Assembly (NCBI RefSeq): GCF_041956535.1
Contig: NW_027192191.1
Location: 1,251,443 to 1,315,442 of the forward strand
Source of the DNA: Calcarisporiella thermophila CBS 279.70
Taxonomy: Eukaryota; Calcarisporiellomycota
Direction: 5' to 3'
Length of the DNA stretch: 64,000 nt
The notes under the pieces are model-generated. The model had not been told where the DNA came from. It saw only the letters and a program-made list of their open reading frames with translations, and did not search any database. Positions within the stretch are counted from its first letter, which is position 1. Every line of letters starts with the position of its first letter. A program made the translations under genes and the position numbers. Positions 1-11,675 of the stretch are shown here, one piece after another.

Positions 1-1477
1 TTTACAGTACATTGCGATAGTCCTTAATTCACCATGTCCTTTGTTATTCCCAACGCAGAAATCTCTAGAAATTCACATAGATCATAGAGTGCTCGCCGAT
101 GGCATAATTTCAACAAATCCATTAGGTAAATTTCCAAAGATTTGCGGCGCTGAAGTGCGAGTCGTGCTTTGCGCTCGGCGCGCACATCCTCTTCGTAAGG
201 ATAGCAGTAGTTAAGCACAGAGTGATATGCGTGTGCGAGCTGGCTTGGAAAATGCGGTAGAGAGGGAATGTCCTCCTGGAAACTCTTAACAGTCATGACC
301 GTATGCAGCTTGATAAAATCGACGAGTGTCTTGCGCAAAACCCACTTGACATCCCCATATTTGAGCTCAATGCGGAAGATATATTGCCGATAATGCGAGG
401 TTTGATCAATAATCGAATCCGTTATGGCCAACTGGAGAGATCAAAGGATTCAATCAGCGGACGTTGGCGCCTTGTCAATAATCAAGCATACCTGTAGTGC
501 CTCAAATAGCACAGGAGGCTAATGGTTGCAAAATATTTGAATTCCTAAGTTATACAGGGTATACAATCATTACTTCCGAAAAATGTTCAATGTTCATACC
601 GGCTTTCGACCTTGGGAGTCCCTCAGCAGTCCGTGAAATGGTACGTACAGTGCTCCCACAAAAAATGGATCAATGCTATTACTTACTACATGTAGTTTAC
701 GTTTTGCGGCTTCTCTTTGCGCAGGGATCGTAAGTTTATTCACTCGATGTAGCTTTTTGACAATGGTCTTGAAAGGCTCTCTGGGTACTGATCCTATGTA
801 ACCATCCTTAGTGCAAGCCCAAAACAGATAGAGTATGGAAACAAAGTACCCATTCTCTCCATCGCCGTACCGTTACTCATTTCCACCTTGCTTGTATACT
901 TCATCTCATTTTTCTCTTTCTCACTTTCAATATCTTTCTCCTCCTCTTTCTCAGCTATGCCTACACTCTGTTCATTTTCCTCCTCCTTTTCCTCACCCAC
1001 CTCCTCACCTCCTTCCTTTTCCTTTCCTTTCTCTAAACGATTAGCCATGGTATCAACAGCTGAACGTTGTGGTTCCTTGTATCTAGCATCTCGAACATGG
1101 TACTCGGTTAGGGACGTGTTTTCCTCAGGTTCAACCAGCAAACAGGATAATTCCGTGGGCGCCGGCAGGCGTTCTTCTTCCAAGGAATCGCCTCCTAATT
1201 TAGATATAGCACGTGGGATGCGATCTGATGGGTGACTATGCGATTCTTTGTCTTGAAAATGATGAGAAAAGCCTTCGGGCATAAATGAGCTGGATCGACG
1301 ATGAGTGGTATAGGACTTTGGGGGGTGTTTTCGCCTCGAACTATTTTCATTTTCTCGGATCCTTTCCACCGGTGTGTCATCAACATTCTGCACCAGAGCT
1401 AGCGTAGGGCGAGGATAAGTCACTGTAGATCCGGTTTTCGAATTAACCGGCAGTGTAGAAGATCTCCCTAAGCTCAT
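1..1477 (-). CDS. Phospholipase D1/Spo14 family, N-terminal part, cut by window edge
   Basis: This is the start of a PX-containing phospholipase D, the enzyme that hydrolyses phosphatidylcholine to phosphatidic acid on secretory and prospore membranes. The catalytic part lies beyond the left edge, so the call rests on the N-terminus only. The first exon (down to about 824) is a disordered, charged stretch with a Lys/Glu-rich run. After an intron a block reads EPFKTIVKKLHRVNKLTI, then VPFHGLLRDSQGRK, then PVLFEALQ joined to LAITDSIIDQ. The PX-like core follows with FRIELKYGDVKWVLRKTL and a Tyr/Arg-rich helix at positions 24-400. The order and spacing match Spo14/PLD1 proteins, where this segment precedes PH and HKD domains. 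At least four introns are visible. The start is the first ATG of the long first exon. Another PX protein is possible but less likely, because the IELKYGDVKWV signature is typical of PLD. Confidence 0.75.
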
Positions 1478-1707
1478 TTCTATAGTTTTGGCTTAATGTA
1501 GATCAAAGGCTAAAAGCATAGTGAGATATAACTAGCTATATTAAAGGATAGGTGAGGAGAGGCGGATAAATTTTGTTTTTTGGCGGCCGCCATCACAGAA
1601 ATTATTAAAATAGACCATGCTTTGACTCTCCAAAATGAAAAAAAAAAAATCATACAAAAGTTTGATCTACAAAGAACCTCAATTAAAGTAAACGATTCAG
1701 ATAGCGC

Positions 1708-4259
1708 TCAAATGGGTTGTGATTCCACATACACCTCTAAAATATTTCTCAAGCTCACCGCAAACCCTGTATCGTTGTCAACAAGATACAGGAGAGGAAT
1801 CAAATGTAAGCCCTCCTTAACGGCAATCAGGGAGAATTCTAGCAGCTGACAGGAGGATGGATACAATGGACTGAAAAACAAATACTATCAGCACGGCAGC
1901 TCATATAATTTGAATAGCCCGTCTCACCTTAGGTTCACGTTATTCTCAAGGCACATTATATCGGAGTCATGGAGGTGGTTTTCGTGGTAATTTTGGAGAA
2001 ACTCTTGAGAAGAATCAGGCAAAATAAGTATTAGCAAACCGGGTATTGAACCATCCGAGGATAAATATGTTACCGTTTTCGAGCATGTGTAATGTAATTT
2101 TCTTGGGTGTTTGGTACGCCAATCCCCTTATGTCGTCACCAATAGCAGGCCTGCCACTACTATCAAAGAGGAAGGGATCAGGAAAACTGAGAAGAAGCTA
2201 TATATGAAACACTCTCGAATGACCTTGGTTGACCTCCGGTTCCATTTTGAAGGGGTAATCGGCGCCTCCCAGGAATAACGGCAGTAAATCGACGGGTGTG
2301 TTTGGATTGATTTACAATGAATATCTTGAGTGGAAAGGGCCTTCCAACGATGGGGTTATTATCCACTAAAGTAAATACAAAGCGTTAATCAATAGAGCAA
2401 TCTTTCCGGATGACATATTAATTTCATCCGCACCGCTGAAGGTCACATAAAGCCCATCTGGTAAGCTATCGTCTCTGGAATCAACGGTCCCGGCACGTCC
2501 AATTGAGGACATGCTTGCCGGCCTATTGCTGCCTTGATCGCTGCTAGCCACGATCGAGCGAGATATGGTTGACTCTCGTATACTTGCACGTGGTCTCCCT
2601 CCTCCTCCGTTATCTGGGAGGGCCTGTCGCCCTTGACTTGCCAAAGAATCTGGCCGAGACTGTTGGTGGATGCCCGAAGTGTCAAGGGTATAAGTCCATC
2701 TCATGCGAATCGGACTGATGGAATGCTTGCTTCCCTCAACGAGTGGTACTCCTATCACCGTGATTTCGACACGGTGGATATTGGAGGGCTCCGAGATGGG
2801 AGAGGCAGTGGAGAAAATGGAGGAAATAGAAGCACGTCGTGATGAGGTTCGTGCAGGAGGAACAATACTGGAGGGTCGGGAGGAATTCGGCGAGGTTGGG
2901 GTTGCGGTCATATTAGAAGCAAGGAGTGTGACGTTGTATAGGAATGTGAGTCGCTCTGCCGGATTGATTTTGGTTGGAAGTTGAATCTACCCATCCCAAA
3001 CATTAATATCATTAAGGAGAATGAGGTAATAGTTTCTTACATCTTCTGCGGATATACGGGTGAGTGTCCCATTGACGATCTGGACTTCGATTTCCTGGAC
3101 CTCAAAGTCGCACTCATTAATTTCGTTGTTTTCCAACTCAACGAACATGAATAACGTCCTTTCAACAGGCGACACCCCCTTTGTTCTCATTCGTAAGAGA
3201 GCCGCTTGGCGTACGGGAAGAGTTTTTTGCACGTTGCGACTGATGGCTTGCGTGAAAGTGGGGCTAGATACTCCCACAGAATTGCGGTGAAACTCAGCAG
3301 GAACGCGATGAATCGGCATATTTTCACCCGAAAAAGCCGGATCTACGGACAAAGACAGCGCTGGAATAAGTACTAATTGCGGGTGGATAAGATGAGCAAA
3401 ATACCTTCTCGGAGGCCATCTAATAGGTTGACAGTATTGAATTCTTCCAAGTTATAAGCATCGATATTCTTTTCCTCGGTTTGCTCAGATGCTTTGTCGA
3501 CCATATCACTTTTATGGAGTATACGGTATGCAATGGTCACATTGATATTAATGGCAAGCGATTGTACCCGACCACGTAAACTTGCTGTATAAAAGAAAAA
3601 AAATGAGGAATGAGATTTAAAGGGATAAATAAAAGTAATCACCTATAGGAATAGACATGGGAAATAAGCAACACCAGCTTGCATTCTTCTGAAAAACTAT
3701 TGGCACTTGTTTTCCGCGAGGATTATAGGTTTGGGCAAAAAAGGGAATCGGTTCATTTAGCGCTTTTACTGGAGGGGTATTCTTTGATAGCTGCATAAGT
3801 CCAGGTGAAGAGGGGGGTCGATTAGGCAGATTACGAGGAGATCCAGATCCATTAGACTCCATTCTCGAGGATATACGGTGGATATTAGATGGTGTAGCAG
3901 CCCCCAAATCAACAAAACTCGCTTCCACCTGGACATCGAGGTTAGAGAAGAAATTCGCGATGGCAGAAGGGGTGAGCTGTGGATCAGCACAGTATTCTTC
4001 CGGCAATCGGATAAGAATATATGTCTGCAAATTTTCATCTATTTTACAATACATGCTGCCACTACAGTTGTAAGATTCGTGGAGATGCTCATTATTTACC
4101 GTGAAAAACGAATTCTCGTCTTTTGGCCTCAAGTATTGATTCCGGGCTTGCAAGGACTTCAGAGTAAGGGGAGACCGGGATGCACACTTCCACGATGCAT
4201 CCATGAAACAGTGCATCACTTGCTAGAGCTTCATCATTATTATCCAGGTTCATCGCCAT
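1708..4259 (-). CDS. TRAPP-II complex subunit Trs65-like
   Basis: Probable homologue of Trs65, the fungal TRAPP-II subunit that helps the complex activate Rab11/Ypt31 at the late Golgi. At least six exons are visible. The N-terminus (MAMNLDNNDEALASDALFHG) is joined across an intron at about 4040-4114 to an ILIRLPEEYCADPQL block. Ser/Pro-rich linkers and beta-rich segments follow. The C-terminal third carries NPIVGRPFPLKIFIVNQS, an Ig-like strand typical of Trs65, and ends with PSSCQLLEFSLIAVKEGLHL and LYLVDNDTGF. That PGSC/AL-type close is the family signature. I set the start at the first ATG after an upstream in-frame TAA. The gene sits head to head with the MPP6-like gene, only about 150 bases apart, so the two probably share a promoter. 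TRAPPC13-type proteins are the main alternative. Confidence 0.7.
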
Positions 4260-4408
4260 TGGAATTTGATAAGCTGAGAAGCAAGTACGCGCTTCAGAGG
4301 ATGGAATTTCATTTCCTTTTTACCTGAATCGAATTCGTGACTACTCAATTATTTCATGTTTGCAATAGCCGCTCTTTGTAACCTAATTCTAATCATTAGC
4401 CCATAAAC

Positions 4409-5134
4409 ATGTCAACCGATTCGCCACATAAGAAAGAGTTCTCCGGCAAGCTTCTGGCCATGAAGGTAAATGCCTCGTCATATATCAGAATGCAATAAAG
4501 AGTCTTTCTGATGATTTTTTTATCATCCGCAGTTTATGCAACGGCAGCAGGAGAGAGAGCTAAGAGAAAAGCTCGAAAAAGAACAGCGCAAAGCTATTTC
4601 AGAAGCACATTGGGTTTTGGAATATGAGGCGGGGGAAATCGAAAAACCGTAAGCTCAATAGATTATTTATTTTTACAGGCGTGAGTTATTGACACGATGA
4701 GTATGATAGTAAAGTTAGGGTCGAATATGAGCCAAGTTACTTGTCCTGCACAACTACTAATGTCGTTGGAAGAAAGTCATTCAATAATTTTAACAAAGAA
4801 ATAGAAGTAATCCTCAAACAAAACGTGCTAGTTTCGCCTATATCTTTGCTAATCTTCCCTCTGATATTCTCTTAAGAAAATTGCTACTGATTCACTGAAA
4901 GAGCAACGGTCTGCTCGAGAGTCGGAAGCAGAAAAACTCTTAACGGTCGACGACAAAACCTATGCACGGCGAATGGATAAAATGGGTGGTATTTCCAACG
5001 GTACTCTAAGAGTATCTTCTCCGCATAAGCGGCAATTGAAAGATAACCCTGGGGCCAAGGAGAGTGATAGCAAGAAACCAAAGAGGGACAGAGACGGGGG
5101 GAGTAAAAGGGAGTTTATAAAGCCCTCTGATTGA
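4409..5134 (+). CDS. MPP6/MPHOSPH6-like nuclear exosome cofactor
   Basis: A small basic protein matching M-phase phosphoprotein 6 (Mpp6), which binds the nuclear RNA exosome and helps recruit Mtr4 for rRNA processing and surveillance. Four exons are visible: KEFSGKLLAMK before the first intron, then FMQRQQERELREKLEKEQRK ending at WVLEYE, then VEYEPSYLSCTTTNVVGRKS followed by FNNFNKEIE, then a Lys/Arg-rich tail. The SGKLLAMKFMQR start and the GRKSFNNFNKEIE motif are the two conserved Mpp6 boxes, and they lie in the expected order. The tail (KRQLKDNPGAKESDSKKPKR) is suited to RNA or nucleolar binding. The start is the ATG directly upstream of the first box. It is divergent from the Trs65-like gene and convergent with the metal transporter. 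Confidence 0.85.
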
Positions 5135-5484
5135 TATCACTAGAATATACTCCCGGGGGCGAAATAGATGTTTTTGTATATATAAATATAAACTCCAAAA
5201 TTAGTTTTAATTGCAGAGCTTTCGTATGTTCTCTAAACCATTTGGGTAATCCCAGCGCCTTCCTGCATGCGCTGACCACCCCCCTGGTATTCATGTATAA
5301 TGCCAGCAAGCATTTGTATAAATTGGGATGAATACAAATTTACACGTACAACCCGGTATAATATTTAAGTAGATTTTTTGAGCGAACCCGTGTGTTCAAT
5401 GGCATGCGTGCCCTCATAGTCGAGATGGACCTATTATAATTTTTGGAAGAAAAGTTAGCAAAAATGATTAGCTAAATGCAAAAT
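5135..5484. other. Convergent 3' spacer
   Basis: AT-rich spacer between two converging genes (MPP6-like and the metal transporter). It contains short T- and A-rich stretches that could serve 3'-end formation on both strands. I see no gene or repeat in it. Confidence 0.6.
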
Positions 5485-6894
5485 TCAAAGGCCAATTACA
5501 AAACATCTTTCGACCATATCTAGCTTTTCCACCGCTTCTTGGAGAGCCTCACCAATATCATGGGCGCGATTTAGAGGAGTGTCGGGAGGGAGGATAATAT
5601 CGATCTCAACGAAAAGTCTTTCTCCAGCCTTGACGAACGAAGATTTCAAAGTCAGCCAAAAATACACACCAGCATTAAACACTTCCACTTGGCTTACATG
5701 GTAGGCTCTCACGGTGTCCAGCTGGAGGATCAAGGGGCTGAATCGGCAAGCAAGATAGCTTAACTGGTTGAGTTGCTCAGGTTTAGCCGTGGTTCCCAGA
5801 AGACGACGAATGTTCTCTATGAAAGCATTTTAGCAACTTATTAATCTTTTCAAGATGATGAAATGGAGTTTACCCATTAATACGCCCATCCATTCATATA
5901 TGATATAGATGCAGAGCAATATTGCACCCACCGGGTCAATATACCACCAATTTGTTTCCACGGCCACCGCGAGAAACCATGAGCTCGCCGTGTTGAAGAT
6001 GACATCATTTTTATGGTCTATGGCAAGCGCCCGGACATTTGCACTTCCCTTGATGGAACGGCACCACAACCAGAGAATGGCCTTGACAAACACGTTCACC
6101 AACAGTAATATGGCCCCTGTTTCATCGAGCTTCAGGGACGCTGATCCCTCGGTAGGGTCCATCAGCCTACGTACTGAAGAAACCAGGATTTGAAGAAAGG
6201 AGATGGTCACTATCACTGCGAATACCACGATACCAAGCGGCTCCATTCTGGCCTAATAGCGTTTCATTATTTTAATGGAACTGACTTGCCAATTCATGAG
6301 TCTCTTTCTTTTTACCTTGCCTACTGGATATTTGTAGTAGTAATCTCGACTTTTAATATACCGGGCGGTATATACAATGATACCACTCGATATCAAATCC
6401 AGAAAGCTCTCGACTGTCGAGGCGAGCACCGACAAACTCCTATCAACTTGGAGCAAACGGTTAATCCATATCCTAATAACATTCTACTAGAAAACACGGA
6501 CCCCGAGAGGGCGGCTACCGACACCTTTGAGGCGAAAAGGATAAGATTGGCTGCGAAGGAGATGCGAACAGCTAATTGAATTGTACGTTCAGAAGAGAGG
6601 TGGCGCTGCTGTGGCTCCGGTTCACCTGTCTCTTGCTCAGGTGCAGCGTCGATGATGGCATCCACGATCTTAAATTTGTCGAGAAGGTCATTCTGACGCT
6701 ATTGAGATGAATATTAGGGGTGAGATGAGGTAGTGCGGTCAAAGCATTCGCCGCAAGCTTACTTCATAAAATCGACGTACTGGCCGCTTCTTAATTTTTT
6801 CAAGTTCTTCTGGATTCTTTCGGAACTGGTAAAAGTGGTAAGGATTAGTTTGAGAGTTGAGCGTGTCTCCGGTTGAATCGTTACTCTTGGACAT
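5485..6894 (-). CDS. Cation diffusion facilitator, manganese-type (MTP8-11-like)
   Basis: A membrane transporter of the CDF family that exports divalent metal, most likely Mn2+, from the cytosol into an organelle by proton exchange. The N-terminal tail reads FYQFRKNPEELEKIKKRPVR, as in fungal and plant Mn-CDFs. Transmembrane segments follow, starting at TIQLAVRISFAANLILFASK, with STVESFLDLISSGII carrying the first metal-site acidic pair, then KYPVGK and MEPLGIVVFAVIVT. The second metal site is DHKNDVIFN. The soluble C-terminal domain ends in ERLFVEIDIILPPDTPLN. A DxxxD arrangement rather than HxxxD points to Mn over Zn (family knowledge). At least five exons are visible. The ATG at 6894 is preferred. 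An in-frame ATG at 7059 would add a poly-Phe segment that looks like 5' leader sequence. Confidence 0.85.
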
Positions 6895-7875
6895 TAAGAC
6901 GGGATCTATCTGAGTCTGATTTGAAAAATTGCCACCGTTTTCGCTCTCCTGGGGGGTAAAGGGGAACGGGTCTTTTTTCAACGAGTATAGGAGAGCCACG
7001 GAAAAGAAAAAAAAAAAGAAAGAAAAGGCAAGAATGGTACCCCATAAGTATATTTGCAAAAGAACCGTCCCCCGTCATGTCGTTTTATTTGCATAATAAT
7101 TTTGACAACGATACTTAAGCAATGCCAGATCGGATTCGATTTCAATATCATGCGAACGCCAGCCTCATTTAATGAATTTATTCTATTAACTAGACGTCAA
7201 AAGAATTAAACGAGGATCGCCGCTTCCTGGCTCACATGAAATACCCGGACTTTCTAAGTTTTTCCACGTGCTAGAGCTGCTTGGATACTAGGGACATTTT
7301 GCCTCTCCTTTATCTGGATCATGGCTAACTTTGGATAGATGTAAGGCTTGGACCATCCCGGGAGGCAGCTCACAGATGATAAAAATTCTTCTAACATTAC
7401 AATAAGCTTAGCAGGAGAAGTGAGAATGTCGAACATATACATTCTTTGGCGGTGGTCTCTTCCTTGGCTTTCCTGCGCGAGAGATTATTACCTCTTCTAT
7501 GGCCGTCATTCGATGAAAATACGACTGAGGATTTGACCTAACGGAAAATAATCTTGAATCCGGACAGTACGAACAAGTGTTGGGATGAACAATATCATAT
7601 ACTCTTATTTTTAACAGTCACTATTTTTACCCATATCTAAATTCGATATTAAAGCGGACGATCAGCCCTATAATCTTGTGCGAGAGCAATAATATCAGAA
7701 GGTGGGTGGCTTAGTGCAACGCCTACTGATGAATACTGGCTAGTTCTTGAGCTCATGCTCTCTCGTGTTTTATCAATAGAGAGGCCAGAGAGGGGCAGTT
7801 TTTCTTTGACCACCAACTGCACCATTGAATCTCATCATTTTTGGCATCCCATCCCTCCACATCCCCTGATCCAAA
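6895..7875. other. Divergent promoter region, possibly with a small gene
   Basis: About 1 kb between the divergent metal transporter and Mvp1 genes. It holds a poly-A run at about 7005-7025 (plus strand) and the tentative small minus-strand gene listed separately. The part from about 7560 to 7870 otherwise looks non-coding, with a pyrimidine-rich stretch (7830-7870) just before the Mvp1 start. Confidence 0.5.
7288..7509 (-). CDS. Possible small spliced gene, product unknown
   Basis: I do not recognise this product. On the minus strand an open frame beginning MTAIEEVIISRAGKPRKRPP runs into two intron-like segments with good splice sites. One starts GTATATG, contains GCTAAG and ends GTTAG; the next starts GTGAGC and ends AAGTTAG. 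Removing both keeps one frame through a short middle exon to NFYHLHDPDKGEAKCP and a stop at 7288. The result is about 40 residues, basic at first and then His/Asp/Lys-rich. The same frame is open upstream to about 7615 and contains a CSYCPDSR stretch, so the true start may lie further upstream. A second upstream reading (MSSRTSQYSS at about 7758) could join another frame. It may also be chance or an untranslated RNA. Confidence 0.25.
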
Positions 7876-10299
7876 ATGGAAGATGATGACCTAACGGGCT
7901 CCTTGTTCTACAGCCCTGCAACCGCCGCCGCCTCCTCGCCTGCCTCCTCATTTGCGAGTGGGTTAGCCCCGTCGATTACCGCGTCTATATTTGCACCTTC
8001 TGATTTCGGCAACCCATGGTTTGCAGATGTACCTACAACTTCGGATGGTATTGATGTCAAGACTCTACTAGGTTAAGATCTTAGCTCCTTTCCTTAAGTA
8101 TGTAGAACTTGACTCGAATTGCTAATCGATTTCGCCAATGTAGCCGGCGCGTTAATCGATCCAATATATAACCAAGCGTTCCAACAAGCAACTCCCGTGG
8201 GTGGTTCTGTTTCGGTTTCATCGCTTCACAGAGTAATCAGCTTGGCTGGTCTTCCCCCCTCAGTTACAGAGCGTATTCTCAATCTGGCAGTTGCATCCAA
8301 CACAACACGCGTCAGCAGAGGGGAATTTAATGTTGCGCTTGCTCTCGCTGCTATGGCGCAAAAGGGAATGGGTAAGAGCCATGCGTGGAATTCGATGCTT
8401 CACCCATTTAACCGCTTTTCCATAGATGTTTCTCTCGATAATTTGGCCAACCACAAGGACGACATACCCACCCCGAGTCTGCCGGGTCTCGAGAACCTAA
8501 AGGTGGATGTGAGCAGCAGGGCCGGCGAAGCCTCCTCGACTTCACAGACTAATGACATGAGTTCGGTTAGCTTTCCAGATCCGTGGAGCACCGCTGGAAC
8601 GAATGGGTATTCAAGTAAAGATTCGGAGACATTCGCGCAGGCGGCTGCAAATCGGGTTGCGCCCGCCGTGCCCTCAGGACGAATCGCGCGCACGAACGAG
8701 GAGGCATTCCAATGGTATCTTGACATGGATACAGTCAAAGTTAACATCTCGCCCGAGCGTGAGGGCTTCCTATTCAAACATGTCAATTATATCGTGGAGT
8801 CACAGGTAAGCTATCCCTCTGGTCATGTTGGAATCCGACCATACCAATGACAATGATGTCCATCTCATTCTCCCAGCGTCACGGATCGACCGTAGTTAGA
8901 CGATATAGTGATTTCTGGTGGTTAATGGAGGTTCTTGTACAGCGCTATCCCTTCCGCATTCTCCCACACATGCCGCCTAAAAAGATCGGAGGAAGTAAGT
9001 GTTTCATCCTCTTAACCTACCCTTACCGGCATTGAATTCAACCTTATTAAGTGGACGATGGGTTCCTCGAGAAGCGCCGAAAAGGGCTGGTCCGATTTAT
9101 CAATTTTATCGCCCGGCACCCGATATTGCGCGACGATGACCTGGTCTTGACTTTTTTAACGGAGCCGATGGTATTACGGGCATGTTTTAATAGATTTATT
9201 TTTTTTATATATGTTTACTGTCGAACCGTCCTACCTTTGCGACTGCACTGACCAGGGAAGATTAAATGTGTCTTTTTTGCTCTATCTAATAGGAAATGGC
9301 CCTATGGCGGCGCCAGAACATATTTTCGCTCGAGGACGAATTCAAGCGCCTGTATGAGTGCGGTAAACTCTCCGTGGATGTGAGGGGTGAGACTTGCGAC
9401 CTCGAAAATCAGCTAGACCGAGTGCGAAAACGGCTGCCCAAATCCATTGAGTATTATCAAAATATGTGCCTGATTGTAGAGCGGCTGGCTCGGCGGTGGG
9501 AGGGGACGGCGGCCGATTTTGTCCGCTACGGGCTTTCGTTAAAGTAGGTGCTTCATCGCAGATGCCGAGCTGCAGCCATGCCTAACCCCCCTCTTCTCCA
9601 TCCCAGCTCCTTGTGCGAGAATGAGAAGGAGTGCCATGTTGAGGGCTGCTCCTACTGCCCGCAGCTTCTTCGCGGCTACGAGATGATTTCTGCTCACATG
9701 CAACGCGGAGGGAGCATTCTAGAGGATCAGACAAGGGCGGCCTACGACGGCATCCTCGAGAGTTTAAAGCGGCATCGAGACCTGCTTGTGTCGCTTCGGG
9801 TAAGCACCGCTTCTTATTCGGACTGCCCAAGCGCATTCTGACCCGTTTTTCTATAGAACTTGTTCGAGCGCAAGGATCGCCTTGGGGTGGATACCATCGA
9901 CACGCTGCAGAAGCGGATCCAACACAACCAAAATAAGCTCGACTCGATTCGGGAAACGCCAGGCCAGGAGTCGCTCTTCGAGCGGCTGACCTCCTCCATC
10001 GAACAGGTATACAGGCCGTTTTTTCCCCCTCTTTAGTTCTGCTTGACGCCATTCACCCTCTGCGTGTTTCCCTGTAGGACCAAAAGGACATTGAATACCA
10101 GCAAAAGCGCAATGCCTTTATAAGCACCTGTCTGCTGGCCGAGCTTAGGTTTTACCATTCCAACCACGCCTTCGTCTCCATGCTGTATCAGAATTTTGTT
10201 CATGATCAGGTCAAGTTTCTCCAACGACAGCTAGAAAACTGGAAACTGCTGAGCGATGCCGTCTATGACATGCCCGTCGACGCGGCCGGTTTTGCATAG
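7876..10299 (+). CDS. Sorting nexin Mvp1/SNX8
   Basis: A PX-BAR sorting nexin of the Mvp1/SNX8 group, which binds PI3P on endosomes and forms tubules for retrieval and vacuolar sorting. About eight exons are visible. The N-terminus is disordered, followed by an EH-like helical block ([20 protein letters not shown], then [12 protein letters not shown]). The PX core has [19 protein letters not shown], then [20 protein letters not shown] (the RRYSDF motif that contacts PI3P), then [14 protein letters not shown]. The BAR region starts at [19 protein letters not shown] and runs through long helices to [16 protein letters not shown] near the stop. Exon joins are clean, for example 8371/8426. The start is the only ATG before the first donor. 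The downstream TMEM164-like gene lies 325 bases away on the same strand. Confidence 0.92.
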
Positions 10300-10624
10300 A
10301 GGATATACACACACATATATATATTGGGTTGCTTACTTTTTTTCTTTATTTACGTTGAGTCTGTTTTCTTTTTTTTTTTTTTCCTGCCTTACCCCCTTTA
10401 TTATTTCTTACTCGTGATCGTATTTGCTTTTTGTTGCCATATATACTTTATTTCTTTTCCCCGTCTCCAATTTTACTTTTATGTTCTCCATAATCTAACA
10501 TACTATTCTATCTGCTATTCGCCCATAAAAATGCGGTCACACACCTTTTTTTTAATTGTGGATTCAACGGTCCACTTTCATATGCCTGATCATACCATTG
10601 CACTCTAGACGAGGGCAGCCCATC
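10300..10624. other. T-rich intergenic spacer
   Basis: A pyrimidine- and TA-rich spacer with several poly-T runs (around 10338-10382 and 10545) between Mvp1 and the TMEM164-like gene. It probably combines the 3' end of the first and the promoter of the second. No coding signal seen. Confidence 0.5.
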
Positions 10625-11675
10625 ATGTATACTTACATCATCGATCAGGTTGAGATTCTTTTCCAGCGCCTTGGCTACAAGATCAAGTATGAGACGGATT
10701 TCACCTCCCATATGACGGGTGGATGGTAAAATGAGTTGCCCTTTTTCTTGGCTTGGCCTGTCATTCATCAAGATCTCCATGGTGGTAGGTACCTTTCTCC
10801 GCGCTGGCATGCACACGAGTTCATCCTCACCAATCTTGTCTTCTTCACCCTCTTCTTCTGGAGCCTCTCTCGGATTCTGCGGCCCACCTCCCCCGTCTCT
10901 GTGGCCTTTTCCGAGTTCACCCCCGCGCGCTCCCTCAATCGAACCGACATGCTCATCACTGTCCTCGTTGCCTCCAGCGTCATTCTAACCGCCACCCACA
11001 AGATGCTGGGCTCCACCCTGTGGCTTATGTTCCAGCCGTGCCACATGCACAGCATGCTGCTGGCCGCCCTGCTGCTATGGCCACAGCCGAAGAAGCATTT
11101 TGGGGTGAATCTGGTTCTCAATGTGTACCTGCATCACCTGTGGGGGACGCTGTTGGCGCTCGCGCAGCCGGATTTCAGGGGCTATGGGCAGTTTCTTGAG
11201 AAGGAGAACTTTTGGTTTGGTAAGGCACAATTCCAGAGGAGGGAGCTGAGCTGAGCTGGGCGGCTAACTTGCCATTTTAGAGCACGTTGCCATTCTTGTT
11301 TTGCCGTTTTACATGCTCTACTCGGGCCGCTTCGCCCTGTTTCCGCTGAGCCTCGAGTTCTACGTCTTCGCGTACACGTGTCTTGGGATCTACCACAGCC
11401 TGATCCTGGAGGTGAGCTCGATCGTGTCCGGGATCAACATTAACTACATGCTGGCACCGCCACCAGGCAAGTCGGCATATTTTGGAGGCCATCCCTGAGG
11501 GCATTGGCTAATGTTTCTCCTTTTGGGTCCAGGTGTTCTCCAAATGTTCGGGCCGTGGTTTCGGATCATGCTGTACATGGTTGCCTGTGTTTTTATGTAT
11601 ATCTCGCGAGGGGTGGCGGTGGGCCTCACCACCACCCTTGTGCAGCCCCCGTGCGGGAAAGTCAAGGAGCAATAG
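10625..11675 (+). CDS. TMEM164-like multi-pass membrane protein (putative acyltransferase)
   Basis: A multi-spanning membrane protein matching TMEM164, reported in animals as an acyltransferase that makes polyunsaturated ether phospholipids. The fungal role is unknown. Four exons: the first ends TSHMTGGW and continues YLSPRWHAHEF. Hydrophobic helices follow, with an LWLMFQPCHMHSM block containing the conserved Cys-His pair, and an LNVYLHHLWG block. Exon 3 begins EHVAILVLPFYMLYSGRFAL. The C-terminal signature is LEVSSIVSGININYMLAPPP then MFGPWFRIMLYM, equivalent to the family's NLNNMLCP...FYGPWYRI. About 290 residues, the usual family size. The last intron (11468-11532) appears to use a GC donor (G|GCAAGT), because only that join keeps the frame. 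The start is the first ATG of exon 1. A catalytic role for the Cys and His is inferred from the family. Confidence 0.8.

Noticed and set aside
835-1235. Plus-strand frames rich in Ser/Phe/Pro
   Set aside because: They are antisense to the Lys/Glu-rich exon of the phospholipase D gene, and their bias follows from that codon pattern.
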